Positions 25,527 to 35,300 of a stretch of DNA of 64,000 bases are shown here, in pieces. The notes below the pieces were generated by a model. The model did not search any database. It saw only the letters and a program-made list of their open reading frames with translations, and had not been told where the DNA came from. Source of the stretch: JADGRA01 sp052143535 (lineage in GTDB: Bacteria > Myxococcota > Myxococcia > Myxococcales > Myxococcaceae). Numbering within the stretch: position 1 is the stretch's first letter; each line of letters begins with the position of its first letter. The position numbers were made by a program, and so were the translations under genes. The stretch spans positions 1 to 64,000 of the forward strand of contig JBKQSS010000053.1 of assembly GCA_052143535.1 (NCBI GenBank), written 5' to 3'.

Positions 25527-25946
25527 ATGAAAAAGTCGAGCGCGAGCCAAAGCCAGTCGGCATCGGAGCTCATCTCGAAAAGAATCGCCGAACTGGGGGA
25601 CTGGCGCGGGGGAACCCTGAGCAGACTGCGCCAGCTCATCCAGGAAGCGGACCCGGACGTCGTCGAGGAGTGGAAGTGGATGGGCACTCCAGTTTGGTCG
25701 CACGACGGCATCATCTGCACTGGTGAATCCTACAAGAAGGTTGTGAAGCTTACCTTCGCCAAGGGCGCGTCCCTGAAGGACCCGTCCCGCCTCTTCAACT
25801 CGAGCCTGGACGGAAACGTACGCCGCGCCATCGACATCCCCGAAGGAGAAGAAGTGGACGCGGCCGCCTTCAAGGCGCTCGTTCGCCAGGCAGTGGCCCT
25901 CAACAGTTTTGCCAAGTCGAAACCTAAGAGGAAAGCCAAGTCCTGA
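25527..25946 (+). CDS. DUF1801 domain protein
   Basis: A 139-residue cytoplasmic protein with the DUF1801 pattern: DWRGGTLSRLRQLIQEADPDVVEEWKW in the first helix pair, GTPVWSHDGIICTGE, and KVVKLTFAKGASLKDPSRLFN, ending with helices and a Lys-rich tail. The domain has a YdhG-like fold with no proven activity and is often encoded near ArsR/SRPBCC pairs, as here. The ribosome-binding site is weak (GTTGAG). Confidence 0.8.
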   Translation: MKKSSASQSQSASELISKRIAELGDWRGGTLSRLRQLIQEADPDVVEEWKWMGTPVWSHDGIICTGESYKKVVKLTFAKGASLKDPSRLFNSSLDGNVRRAIDIPEGEEVDAAAFKALVRQAVALNSFAKSKPKRKAKS

Positions 25947-26154
25947 GGGAGTCCGCCCCCCAAAGCGCCCGACCGAGTTGTCGTCCCGCGCGGAGCCCCC
26001 TGGGGGGTTGAAGACGGCCTTCTTCGCGCTGGTGCTCTGACTGCGAACGGGGAAAGGCCCGTTTGCGCGGCGCAACGTTGCTCGGGCCCACTCGACTCCT
26101 TCCGGGGTGCGGCCCGGACGGGAGCTCTGAGGCCCGGAGGCTGCCGCATATGAC

Positions 26155-26183
26155 TTGACAGGCATATAAACGCTTGGGAATAT
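26155..26183 (+). promoter_or_regulatory. Sigma-70-type promoter for the arsR operon
   Basis: TTGACA at 26155-26160, a 17-nt spacer, then GAATAT at 26178-26183. The predicted transcript start near 26190 would be 0-3 nt from the GTG at 26192, implying a leaderless or nearly leaderless mRNA. Confidence 0.6.
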
Positions 26184-26191
26184 GCCTGGGC

Positions 26192-26539
26192 GTGGAATCC
26201 TCATTTGCCATCGTCGCCGAGCCCAACCGACGGGCCATCTTGAGCCTGTTGCTCTCGTCGGAGCGCTCGGTTGGCGAAATCGAGCGCAAGCTTCGACTGT
26301 CGCAGCCCTCCGTCTCCAAGCACCTGCGTGTGCTGCGAGAGGCTGGATTCGTAGACTCACGAATTGAAGCGCAGCGACGCCTCTACCGACTGAGACCGGA
26401 GCCGCTCATGGAGCTCGACGCGTGGCTCGTTCCCTTCCGGCGCTTCTGGTCAAAGCACGTCGATGCCCTGCAGCAACACCTGGAGAAAATGGAAAAACTG
26501 CCCGCCGTAAAAGGACAAAAAAAACATGAACAGCCATGA
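26192..26539 (+). CDS. ArsR-family transcriptional regulator
   Basis: A 115-residue winged-helix repressor. It opens with a helix around AEPNRRAILSLLL, then SVGEIERKLRLSQPSVSKHLRVLREAGFV, the ArsR recognition helix, and the wing RRLYRLRPEPL. No metal-binding Cys set (such as ELCVC) is present, so it is probably of the type that controls an adjacent SRPBCC gene rather than a metal sensor. The GTG at 26192 was chosen because it fits the promoter and the domain start; a TTG at 26174 would add six residues. It overlaps the next gene by 14 bp. Confidence 0.85.
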   Translation: MESSFAIVAEPNRRAILSLLLSSERSVGEIERKLRLSQPSVSKHLRVLREAGFVDSRIEAQRRLYRLRPEPLMELDAWLVPFRRFWSKHVDALQQHLEKMEKLPAVKGQKKHEQP

Positions 26540-27080
26540 GCAATACGCGCCGGGGGCCGCTTCTGGTGCTGAGGTCCGAAAAGAGGGAGACACCTGGACG
26601 CTCGTTCTGGTCCGCGACCTCTCGCACCCTCCGAGCAAGGTTTGGCAGGCGCTCACCGACCCCGAGCATCTCCGCGAATGGGCTCCCTTCGACTCTGACC
26701 GGAACCTCGGTACCGTTGGCAGCGCGAAGCTGTCCACAGTCGGAGCGCCGACGACGCATGTAACCGAGACCCAGGTGAAGCGGGCCGACGCGCCCAAGGT
26801 GCTCGAATTCAACTGGGGTGGGCAGGACATCCGCTGGGAACTGGAGCCGCATGGAAGCGGTGGCACTCGGCTCACGCTTTGGCACAACATCGACCGTCGA
26901 TTCATTTCGATGGGCGCAGCGGGCTGGCACATCTGCTTTGACGTGCTGGAGCGGCTCCTGGCCGGTCGGCCCATTGGACGGATGGTTGGCCCCAAGACAG
27001 CGCAGTTCGACGGCTGGCAGCGATTGAACGCCGAGTACGCAAAGCAGTTCGGCCTTGAGACTCCGGCTCGCCCGAGCTGA
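26526..27080 (+). CDS. SRPBCC (AHSA1-type) protein
   Basis: A 184-residue START-like fold: RDLSHPPSKVWQALTDPEHLREWAPF at the N-terminus, then strands LEFNWGGQDIRWELEP and GTRLTLWHNI, and the C-terminal helix with GWHICFDVLERLL. Members bind hydrophobic ligands and are usually paired with an ArsR repressor, exactly as here. The start lies within the arsR end behind AAGGA and an A-rich tract. Ligand unknown. Confidence 0.85.
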   Translation: MNSHEQYAPGAASGAEVRKEGDTWTLVLVRDLSHPPSKVWQALTDPEHLREWAPFDSDRNLGTVGSAKLSTVGAPTTHVTETQVKRADAPKVLEFNWGGQDIRWELEPHGSGGTRLTLWHNIDRRFISMGAAGWHICFDVLERLLAGRPIGRMVGPKTAQFDGWQRLNAEYAKQFGLETPARPS

Positions 27081-27082
27081 CC

Positions 27083-27466
27083 ATGCCGCGCCCGAAACCA
27101 CTGGCCATCGGCTTCTGGATTGTCACCGCGCTCTTCTGCCTGCAGATGGGCTTCACCGCCTACGCGGAACTGCGCCTGCCGCAGGTGGCCGCCGCCTTCA
27201 CCCACCTCGGCTTCCCCGCCTACTTCCGAGTGGAACTGTCCTGGGCCAAGGTCCTCGGCGTGGTGCTGTTGCTTGCGCCGGTGCCGGCGCGGCTCAAGGA
27301 GTGGGCCTATGCCGGCTTCGCCATCAACCTTGTCTCTGCGCTCATCGCCCACCTCGCGGTGGGTGATGGCCCTCAGGCCTGGGGCTGGGCGGCTGGCACC
27401 GGCGTGCTGTGGGGGCTCTCCTACTTCTTCTGGCGCCGCTTGCAGGCCACGCCGGCGAGCGCCTGA
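27083..27466 (+). CDS. DoxX-like membrane protein
   Basis: A 127-residue inner-membrane protein with four hydrophobic segments. It starts LAIGFWIVTALFCLQMGF, contains HLGFPAYFRVELSWAKVLGV, as in DoxX-like proteins, and ends in a helix GVLWGLSYFFW. It is 2 bp after the SRPBCC gene in the arsR operon. This three-gene set is common in soil bacteria. Role unknown. Confidence 0.8.
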   Translation: MPRPKPLAIGFWIVTALFCLQMGFTAYAELRLPQVAAAFTHLGFPAYFRVELSWAKVLGVVLLLAPVPARLKEWAYAGFAINLVSALIAHLAVGDGPQAWGWAAGTGVLWGLSYFFWRRLQATPASA

Positions 27467-27570
27467 AACCTTCTCGCCTCCCCTCCCCTGCCCTTCGGTC
27501 TCGGCGGCAACCTCCATTGCGTCAGGACCGGTCGCCTCAGCCTCGGCCCGTGGTGTAAGAGCACCGCTCC

Positions 27571-29199
27571 ATGCTGGAGACCGTCACCAAGGGCTTTCGC
27601 GCCGCCAAGCAGCGGCTGGCAGGCCGAGAGGAGCTGACCGCGGAGTTGGTGGAGGAGTCGCTTCGCGACGTCCGCGTGTCGCTGCTCGAAGCCGACGTCT
27701 CCTTCGAGGTGGTGAAGTCCTTCGTGGCCCGCATCCGCGAGAAAGCGGTGGGGCAAACCGTCCAAACGCGCGCCACCGGCCGTTCCGGGCAGGCGCTGAA
27801 GGCCTCGGCCGCCGACCACTTCATTAAAATCTGCCACGACGAGCTCGAGGCACTGATGGGGCCAGTCGACACGAGCCTTCACCTCAAGCCGAAGGGCCAA
27901 GTGTCGGGCGTGATGCTGGTCGGTCTGCAGGGCTCGGGAAAAACGACGACCACCGCCAAGCTCGCCAGCCACCTCCTCAAGCAGGGGAGACGGCCGCTGC
28001 TGGTGGCCGCCGACGTACAGCGCCCGGCAGCAGTGGAGCAGCTCCAGCAACTCGGGGAGCGCATCAGCGTGCCGGTTTTCTTCCAAGCGGGGCTCACTCC
28101 TCCCGAGCTGGCCGAGGCCGGCTACGCCGCGGCGCGAGAGCAAAAGCGCGACGTGGTGCTGCTGGACACTGCCGGCCGGCTGGCCATCGACGAGGCGCTG
28201 ATGGCCGAACTCGGCGCGATGAAGGCGTCGGTGCAACCGGACTCGGTGCTGCTGGTGTGCGACGCGATGATTGGCCAGGACGCTGTCCGGACGGCCAACG
28301 AGTTCAACCGGCTGCTCGGCCTCGACGGCTTCATCCTCACCAAGCTGGACGGCGACGCGCGCGGCGGCGCTGCCCTGTCCATCAAGGAAGTCACCGGGAA
28401 GCCCATCAAATTTCTCGGTTTGGGCGAAGGGCTGGACCGCTTGGAGGAGTTCCGCCCCGCGGGGTTGGCCAGTCGCATCCTCGGCTTCGGCGACATCGTC
28501 GGCCTGATGAAGGACTTCGAGTCGGTGGTGGACGAGGAGAAGGCGGAGGCCGACGCCGCCAAGCTGCTCACTGGCACCTTCAACCTGAAGGACTTCGTGG
28601 AACAAATCCGCACCGTGCGGAAGATGGGGCCGCTCAAGGAGCTCCTCGAGAAGTTTCCAGTGTTTGGCGAGATGTCCGAGCAGCTCAACCCCGACGAGAA
28701 AGAGCTCGGAAAGATTGAAGCGCTCTACGACTCGATGACGGAGAAGGAGCGCCTTCAACCAAGCCTCATTGATGATTCGCGCGCCGCCCGCATTGCGCGA
28801 GGCTCGGGCCGTTCGAAGAAGGACGTCGGCGAGCTGATGGGGAAGTACCGGATGATGCAGCAGGTGATGGGCGCCGTCGGGCAGAACCCCGGCCTCCTCG
28901 GCCACATCCCCGGCTTCAAGCAACTCGGTCAGCTCGCCCGAATGAAGAACATGGACATGGGCGCTCTCTTCGGGAAGGACGGTCCGATGATGGAGCAGGC
29001 CCTGGGAGGCCGTACCCCCATGCAGCTGCCGACACTCGCGCCGGGGTACACCTCGCCGGTGGGCCAGGCGGCCATGAATCGCGCCCGGCTGATGGGCTAC
29101 TCCAATGCCTCAGCCAGCAAGCCGGTGGACCGCGATGCGCTGAACGAGAAGCGCAAGCGCGAGCGCCAGGCCCGCAAGAAGAACCGAAAGCGGAAATAG
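27571..29199 (+). CDS. ffh: Signal recognition particle protein Ffh
   Basis: The SRP54 GTPase that binds signal peptides of membrane proteins with 4.5S RNA. The N domain has ELVEESLRDVRVSLLEADVS. The G domain has VGLQGSGKTTTTAKLA (about residues 111-126), DVQRPAAVEQL, LLDTAGRLAID and TKLDGDARGGAAL. The M domain has the RNA-binding RIARGSGRSKKDVGEL, then Met-rich sequence. At 542 residues it is about 90 longer than E. coli Ffh, due to an extended, Lys/Arg-rich C-terminus (KRKRERQARKKNRKRK). No clear Shine-Dalgarno precedes the ATG. Confidence 0.96.
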   Translation: MLETVTKGFRAAKQRLAGREELTAELVEESLRDVRVSLLEADVSFEVVKSFVARIREKAVGQTVQTRATGRSGQALKASAADHFIKICHDELEALMGPVDTSLHLKPKGQVSGVMLVGLQGSGKTTTTAKLASHLLKQGRRPLLVAADVQRPAAVEQLQQLGERISVPVFFQAGLTPPELAEAGYAAAREQKRDVVLLDTAGRLAIDEALMAELGAMKASVQPDSVLLVCDAMIGQDAVRTANEFNRLLGLDGFILTKLDGDARGGAALSIKEVTGKPIKFLGLGEGLDRLEEFRPAGLASRILGFGDIVGLMKDFESVVDEEKAEADAAKLLTGTFNLKDFVEQIRTVRKMGPLKELLEKFPVFGEMSEQLNPDEKELGKIEALYDSMTEKERLQPSLIDDSRAARIARGSGRSKKDVGELMGKYRMMQQVMGAVGQNPGLLGHIPGFKQLGQLARMKNMDMGALFGKDGPMMEQALGGRTPMQLPTLAPGYTSPVGQAAMNRARLMGYSNASASKPVDRDALNEKRKRERQARKKNRKRK

Positions 29200-29245
29200 G
29201 ACCGAGACGTTGGGGCTGCTTCTCGCCGTTCGGCCGGCGCCGCCG

Positions 29246-30361
29246 TCACTCGGCTTCGCCCGGCTCCGGCTCGACGTGCTTGGGGACGACCAGTCCCCGG
29301 GACAGGCGGCGAAGGACTTTCAGCCGCTGGCGGTGCTTGTAGCGGACGTGCGCGCTGTCCCCCATCTCATTGGTGGCGGCGGTACGCTCGTCGAGCATCT
29401 GAAGCTCCACCAGCGTGAAGGTGACGCGTCCCTTCCGCTCCCGATGGTCCTGCTCGGGAGGTGGCAACCAGGCGTCCAGCCGCAGCGGCAAGTCGACCAC
29501 GAAGTTGAGCACCCGGTAGGCGGCTCCACTGAAGGGGTTTCCAGCGTTGCCCTCCCGGTCCTCGAAGTTCGGGTCGAGGTGCAGCTCGTTGGCGTGCGCC
29601 GCGAAGTGGGGGAATTCGCGCAACAGGCTCTTGAAGGGAAGCAGCGAGTTTTCGGTCTGACCCGGGACGACGAAGTTGAACGGGAAGAGGCGCTGGGTGA
29701 GGAAATACAGCACCGGGAGGATGTCGCCGCGGGTGCGGGTGACAATGCGAAAACGGGTCTTGTCGTAGACCTGCGCCGCAACCGTTTCCTTTTTGGCCAG
29801 AAGCTTGGTGATGAGTGACTCGCGCGTCTTGACCGAGTGGTAGAACTCGGAGATGGGGAGTCCCTTCTGTCGGGCCTCGTCCATCGCCCCGGACACTTTG
29901 CGAATGGCCATGTCCGCCAGGGCGGCCTCCGACACCGCCAGTCGGTACTGGAGGTCCCGACCTTCAATGTGCTGCACCACGTGCATGCACTTCAGGACAA
30001 TGCAGGCGATGCGGCGCAGTCGTGGCTCCTTGAAACCGGAGGCGTAGATGAAGAGGTCGTGCAGCTCGGCCGGGCGCGCCACCGCCTCGGCTACCCGGTA
30101 ACCAAATGTCCGGCGGAGGTACTCCACCGCGTCAGCGAGGACGGCGCGTGCCCACGCCTCGTCGTGCGGCTGGCTGAGGTCCAGGCAGCACAGCCGCAGG
30201 AAGCGGTCCACCTCGTCCCGCGTCCGGAAGTGCGGCCGGCGCCAGTCGATGATGCTGCCCCCGCGGAGGATGTGTCGAACCCGCTCCAGCTCCTTGAGAC
30301 CCATCTCCTGGACCGGCCTAATCGGCAGGTCAGGCAACGGCGGCTCGAGCGGAAGTCGCAT
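29246..30361 (-). CDS. RelA/SpoT-like (TIGR04552-type) protein next to the glt cluster
   Basis: A 371-residue cytoplasmic protein. I believe it belongs to the myxobacterial TIGR04552-type family, which has no assigned function. Residues about 180-345 read like a diverged RelA/SpoT nucleotidyltransferase: SLITKLLAKKET, then VYDKTRFRIVTRTRGD (D200), a helix with VLYFLTQRLFPF, AYRVLNFVVDLP, and VELQMLDERT (E319, Q321) followed by SAHVRYKH (H338). In synthetases the matching positions are the D of DLIGIRI, the E of VEIQIRT and the H/YK that follows. The typical loop FKDYIA-K-NGYQSLH is not kept, so activity is uncertain. It begins 32 bp after gltJ and is likely cotranscribed. The ATG at 30361 was preferred to one at 30481 that would lie within gltJ. 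Confidence 0.7.
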   Translation of the reverse strand: MRLPLEPPLPDLPIRPVQEMGLKELERVRHILRGGSIIDWRRPHFRTRDEVDRFLRLCCLDLSQPHDEAWARAVLADAVEYLRRTFGYRVAEAVARPAELHDLFIYASGFKEPRLRRIACIVLKCMHVVQHIEGRDLQYRLAVSEAALADMAIRKVSGAMDEARQKGLPISEFYHSVKTRESLITKLLAKKETVAAQVYDKTRFRIVTRTRGDILPVLYFLTQRLFPFNFVVPGQTENSLLPFKSLLREFPHFAAHANELHLDPNFEDREGNAGNPFSGAAYRVLNFVVDLPLRLDAWLPPPEQDHRERKGRVTFTLVELQMLDERTAATNEMGDSAHVRYKHRQRLKVLRRLSRGLVVPKHVEPEPGEAE

Positions 30362-30393
30362 CGCGGCAGAAAGGGCGAGTCGTTGCGGAGGCG

Positions 30394-32199
30394 CTAGAAC
30401 TTGAACGGAAAGTCGACGGCTTGGCCTGGTGAGTAGCGGTGCTTGGGGAACTGCCAAGTCTTCACCAGCCCGGTCATGCAAGTGGCGAAGTACGACGTCT
30501 TGTACCCCTCGGTGACGGGCGCGACGTTGGTGGTCCGGCCCGAAGTCTGGATAACCCAGTGCATCACCAGCGTCCCGTGGAGGTTCGGGTCACGAGACTT
30601 CTGCTCGTCCACGCAGCGCACCATGGCGCTCTTGTTGGCCAGCACCACCGACATGATGTCGCCGTCGCCGACCTTCTCCGGAACGTCGGTAACGCCCGGC
30701 GCGGGCGGGACGTAGGCCGTCTTCTTTCCGCTCTCGGCCGGCGCCGCCTTCTTTCCGTCCGGCGTTCCGAAGACTTCGTCGAACAAGTCGTCCGCCTTGT
30801 TGCGCGGACGCGACGCTTCAATGGTGTCCTTGGCCGGGCCCTCGAGCGTGTTGTCAGAGCCGTTGCTCTGGCCCTTGGAATGGCGCGTCCCGGTGCCATG
30901 TCGTTGCGCGGGGGGCTCCACTGCCGGAACGGGCGTGGGAGCCCTGGCCAGGCCAGGGGGCTTAGCCGGTGCGGGCGTCGCCGGCTGCTCGGCGCTGGCC
31001 ACCGCCGCCGGCCCAGGCGTACTGGGGGCTGGCGCGGGAGGGGAAGCCAGTGCCGGCACGGGCGGGGGAGGCAGCACTTGCACCACCTGCGGAGCAGGCT
31101 TGTGCAGCGTCTGGAAAATGAGGAAAGCCACCACCACCACCAGCGCGGCCACGATGATGCCCAGGCCTGCCAGCCAAGCGGTGATGCCCTTTCGCGCCGC
31201 CGCCGTCGCGGCGGAGGTTGAAGTGCGGTAGGCGAAGGGGGTGGGCACGGTGGGTGCGCCGTTCCCCGGAGCGCGAACGGCCGGCATGGCCGTCGAAGAC
31301 GGACCGGGCCGCTTCACCGGCTCCTCCGGCACCTCGAGGATGGACCTGGGGGCAGGCGCGGGGGCCTCCCGCGGAGGCGGCGGCTTGTTCAGCGCCGCAA
31401 TCTCATCCTTCACCAAGGAGGCCAGTGCCGCGGTGGCGGTGGGGCGAAAGCCGCTGTCCGGGGTGGCCGTCGCCACCGGCATCTCGGAGCGGACGGTACG
31501 CGTCATTCCCCCGGCACTGAAGGCGGACTCCACCGGGACAGTCATCACCGAAGGCGGCATGGGGGTGATGGCCGGGCCGGCGAAGACGGGACGGGCCGGC
31601 CGCGGTGCCAAGAGCGCGGCCAACTCCCCCACGTCGGAGAGCGGAATCCAGTCCGAAAGCCCTTGGCGCCAGGTGAGGCTGTCCGGCCCAATCTCCCCGC
31701 GGTCCCACAGCTCCTTCACCCGGCCCTCGCTCAGTGGCCCGGTCTGCACCTCGTTGACCGCGACGAACCACTCGTAACCCGCCGTGGGAGGCGGTGGGAC
31801 GGGTGTGGGGGTACTGCCCAGCGACATCTCGGCGAAGCGTTTCACCGACTGCTCGTCCATCACTTGGGTGGAGTCGGTGTCGGGCGGCGGTTGGAAGGGG
31901 TTGGTGACGGCGGCTGCCTCTCCGCCCAGGGCCTGGTCAAAGGCGGCCCCAATCTCGTCCTCGTCCACGCCGCTGAAAATGTTGTTGTCCTCGGTGGGCG
32001 CGTCCGGGGCGGCCGTCGGGCTGTCGGCTTCCTGCAATGCCGCCGCCGCGCCAGCCGCAGCGGCCTCGGCCTCGGCTTCTGCGCGGCGGACATGGATGAC
32101 ATGCCCGCACTTCTTGCAGCGCACTTTGACGCCGCGTGCGCCGACCTTTTCGTCGCTAATCATGTACTGCGCGCGGCAGCTATCGCAGGCGAAGCGCAT
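30394..32199 (-). CDS. gltJ: Gliding motility protein GltJ (AgmX-like)
   Basis: A 601-residue inner-membrane protein of the Agl-Glt gliding machine. Order: zinc ribbon at residues 5-31 (CDSC...CKKC); an Ala/Glu-rich linker; a GYF domain at about 141-200 (YEWFVAVNEVQTGPLSEGRV and WRQGLSDWIPLSDV); a long Pro-rich region; one transmembrane helix at about 341-363; a Pro/Ala-rich periplasmic linker; and a TonB-like domain from about 510. In M. xanthus the zinc ribbon and GYF face the cytosol and connect to MglA-driven assembly. Here C529 and C574 in the periplasmic domain could form a disulfide. It lies 144 bp downstream of gltI. Confidence 0.9.
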   Translation of the reverse strand: MRFACDSCRAQYMISDEKVGARGVKVRCKKCGHVIHVRRAEAEAEAAAAGAAAALQEADSPTAAPDAPTEDNNIFSGVDEDEIGAAFDQALGGEAAAVTNPFQPPPDTDSTQVMDEQSVKRFAEMSLGSTPTPVPPPPTAGYEWFVAVNEVQTGPLSEGRVKELWDRGEIGPDSLTWRQGLSDWIPLSDVGELAALLAPRPARPVFAGPAITPMPPSVMTVPVESAFSAGGMTRTVRSEMPVATATPDSGFRPTATAALASLVKDEIAALNKPPPPREAPAPAPRSILEVPEEPVKRPGPSSTAMPAVRAPGNGAPTVPTPFAYRTSTSAATAAARKGITAWLAGLGIIVAALVVVVAFLIFQTLHKPAPQVVQVLPPPPVPALASPPAPAPSTPGPAAVASAEQPATPAPAKPPGLARAPTPVPAVEPPAQRHGTGTRHSKGQSNGSDNTLEGPAKDTIEASRPRNKADDLFDEVFGTPDGKKAAPAESGKKTAYVPPAPGVTDVPEKVGDGDIMSVVLANKSAMVRCVDEQKSRDPNLHGTLVMHWVIQTSGRTTNVAPVTEGYKTSYFATCMTGLVKTWQFPKHRYSPGQAVDFPFKF

Positions 32200-32343
32200 C
32201 GGACTGGCGAAGCCTCTGAAAGGTAAAGAGTTTCTTCCGCCAGAATCACCTTACACCGCCCCTGGCGGCACGGGTCAAGGAACGGGCCCGTCCTACTCGG
32301 TAGCACCCGGCGCCGGCCGGGAGGGGGGCCTTGACGGGGGGGG

Positions 32344-35300
32344 TTACTTCCGACTGGGGACCTCGACGGCCGTGCCCACGGCCGCCCGGAGGGTGGCCAA
32401 GTCCTCGGAGACGGCGAACGCCATGAGCTCGCGCAGCTTTGGCTTGGCCGCGATGCGGAAGGCGGAGCCGGTTTCCCCCTGGACTAGGCGCTTCACCGGC
32501 TCGACGTCCCCGGCGACAAAGAGGGCACAGCGGAGCCCGGTCAGCTCGGCGCCTTCCAGGTATTCCTTGAGGCTGTCGGTATTGCCTCGCCGGAGGACTT
32601 CCTGGGCGGCGCGAGCCAGGGCCACCCGGGCCGAATCCGGCAGTGCTGGCTCGAGCTTTTGGCGTTCGGCTTCGATGACGGCGTGCGGCGCAGTCCAGCG
32701 CCAGCTGAAGCCAGCGAGGGCCAGGGCCGCTTGGAAGATGGCGTCCAGCTGCTCGGGAAGCAGCCGCTGGGCGAGCGCCAGCTCGGGGCGCAGTCCGGCC
32801 AGGGTCCGGCCCAGCAAGGCGTAGGTGTCGCGCTGGCCGTCTTTGCCCAACTCCCCGAAGAAGCGGCCGCCCACCTTGAGGGACACCGGGTGGGTTTGAC
32901 AAATCTCGATGCCCACCAGGGGTTCCGGGGCGGGCTCCGCGCTGCGTTTGGCGAGCTTGTCCCGGGTGGCCACCAGAAAGGGCGAGAAGAGCTCCACATT
33001 CTCCATGCCGAGGAGCTTGGCGACGGAGCGGAAGTGATGAATTTGGTACTCCGGCGCAGTGCTGACGTCGATGCGGTGGCGCTTGGGGTTGATGCCCACC
33101 TGGCTCAGCGACGTCGCGAAGAGGTGACCGGCGTGCTGGAAGAGCAGCCCAAAAATCTCGGCCACCGGGGTGCGCAGCTTGGGGTGGAAGAGCTGGCCGG
33201 TCCACAGCCGGTCGGTGAGTCCCCGCTGTGGAATTTCCCGCTTCTTGGCGTAGGGCCCCAGCTTGGTGAGAATTTCCTTCTCCGGAGGGCCGGGGTCCCC
33301 GAGGACACCCGACACCACTTGGGCGGCCATCCACGCGCCGTCGTAGTCCTTCCGCTTCGCGGCCAGCTCGGCCAGCGCGGACACCACCTTGCGGGGGTTC
33401 TCGGTGCCGAGGACCGCCCGGCGGTAGGCGGCCACCGCCTTCTCCTCGCTGCCGGGCAGCTTGGCCAAGAGGTCCCCGTACGTCTCCTGGACAGCGGCGT
33501 CGTCGGGAAGTCCGGCAGCGGCCACCTGGAAGGCCATCAGCGCTTCCTGCGGCTGCTTGAGCACCTGGTGGTAGAGGTCCCCCAGCGTTCGCCACAGCAC
33601 CATTCGGGCGAGGTGGGTGTCCTCGGTTTTCGGCAGGCGCTGAATCATCCGCGCGTAGTTCTCCTCGAGGGGCTTCCACTGCTTCTCTGAGGAGAGGAGC
33701 TGCTCGATGGCTCCGAAGGCTTCGACGAAGCGGGGGTCCAGCTCGAGCGCGGCGTTGAAGGCATCCACCGCCCGGGAGACGTCCTTGACGTCATCGCGGT
33801 AGGACTCGCCGAGCGCGTACCACACCCGCTTGGCCCGCTGCGGGTCGGCCTGCATGGCCGGGGTCTGCAGCATCCGCTCGAGGATTTCGGCCGCCTTCTG
33901 GGACTGCCGGGTCTCCCGGTACAGCATGTACAGGGCGTCCATGATGTCGACGTCGTCCGGCCGCAGGCGGTGAGCCTGGACGTAAGCATCAATGGCGATG
34001 TGCGAGTCCTTCAGCTGTTCCCGCGCCAGCTTGCCCAGCTCGAGGGCGGCGTCGGCCTTGGGCTCGCCGTCGAGCGACTGCAGGAGGCTTTGGCGGTACT
34101 CCGCCGAGCGTTCCCACTGATGGTTGGTGTCGGCCAGCTGAATGAGCGCTCGCAAGGTGGGCTCGTGGCCAGGGTCGATGGCCAGGGCCTTCTCGAAGTG
34201 GTTCTGCGCGCGGTCCGGCTGGTTGAGCGCGGTGTGGACTTCGCCAATTTGCCAGTAGACCTCGACCACCTCGAGGTCGGTCAGGTCCTCTCGGTGGTGG
34301 ATGAGGATGGTCTGGAGCACTTTGAGGGCTTGCTCTTGCCGCTGCGCCAGCACCAACAGGTGGGCGTAGCCCTCCAGCGCTGGCAAGTAGGTGGCATCCA
34401 GCTGGTAGGCCTGCTCGTAATGTTCCAGGGCGGCGTCGCGGCGCCCCAGCTTCTCGGCCACGTAGCCAAGCCGGTACACCTGACGGCAGAGCTCCTTGTC
34501 AGCACCGCCCTCCGGGTCGGCCGCGACGCGGGCCTTGAGCTGGCGCACCACCACCTCGAGCATCGCCTCCGCTCGGTCCCAGGCCTCGCGGGCAATGTAG
34601 AGGTCGGCCAGGGGCAGCGCGGCGTCGAGCAAGTCCGGCTGGTGGCGGGTGGCCTCCTCATACCAGTGCGTCGCGGCGGCCACGTCCTCCCGCCGTTCGC
34701 TGTGGAAGCGGGCCAGGGCCAGCTCGGCCTGGGCCTTCTCTGCCGGGTCCTCGGCCGCTCTCGCCTCGGCGGCAAGGACTTGCTCGTAGGAGTCGTAGTC
34801 CTGCTCGCTCTCGTGGATGCCCCTCAGAGCACGCAGCGTGGCGAGGTGGTCTGGATTGATGCGCAGCGCCTCGGCGTACCAGCCCTTCGCAGTGCCAATG
34901 TCCTGCAGCATGTCCTCGTTAATTTTCCCCATCCGGTGGAACAGCTCCACGGCTTCGGGGCTCTTGCCCAGCAGTTGCGACTCCTGGTGCAGCACCTCCA
35001 GGGCGAAGGGCCAGTTCCCGCTGCGCTCGTAGAGTAGCCCCAGCGCATGCATCGCCGGACGGTGGGTGGGGTCCACCTGGAGCGCTGCCTGGTAGGCATC
35101 CACTGCCCGGTCGGCGCGGCGCAGCTGGTCTCGGAAGACGTCGCCCACTTGGACATAGAGCTCGGCTTGCTCTTGGACTTCGGTCGCCAGCTGGATGTGG
35201 CGCTCCAGGACGGCGACCAGCTCCTCCCAGCGGCCCTGGGCAACCCTCAGCCGCTCCAGCGTCTTGATGGCCTGCAGGTTGGTGGGGTCCAGCGTGAGAA

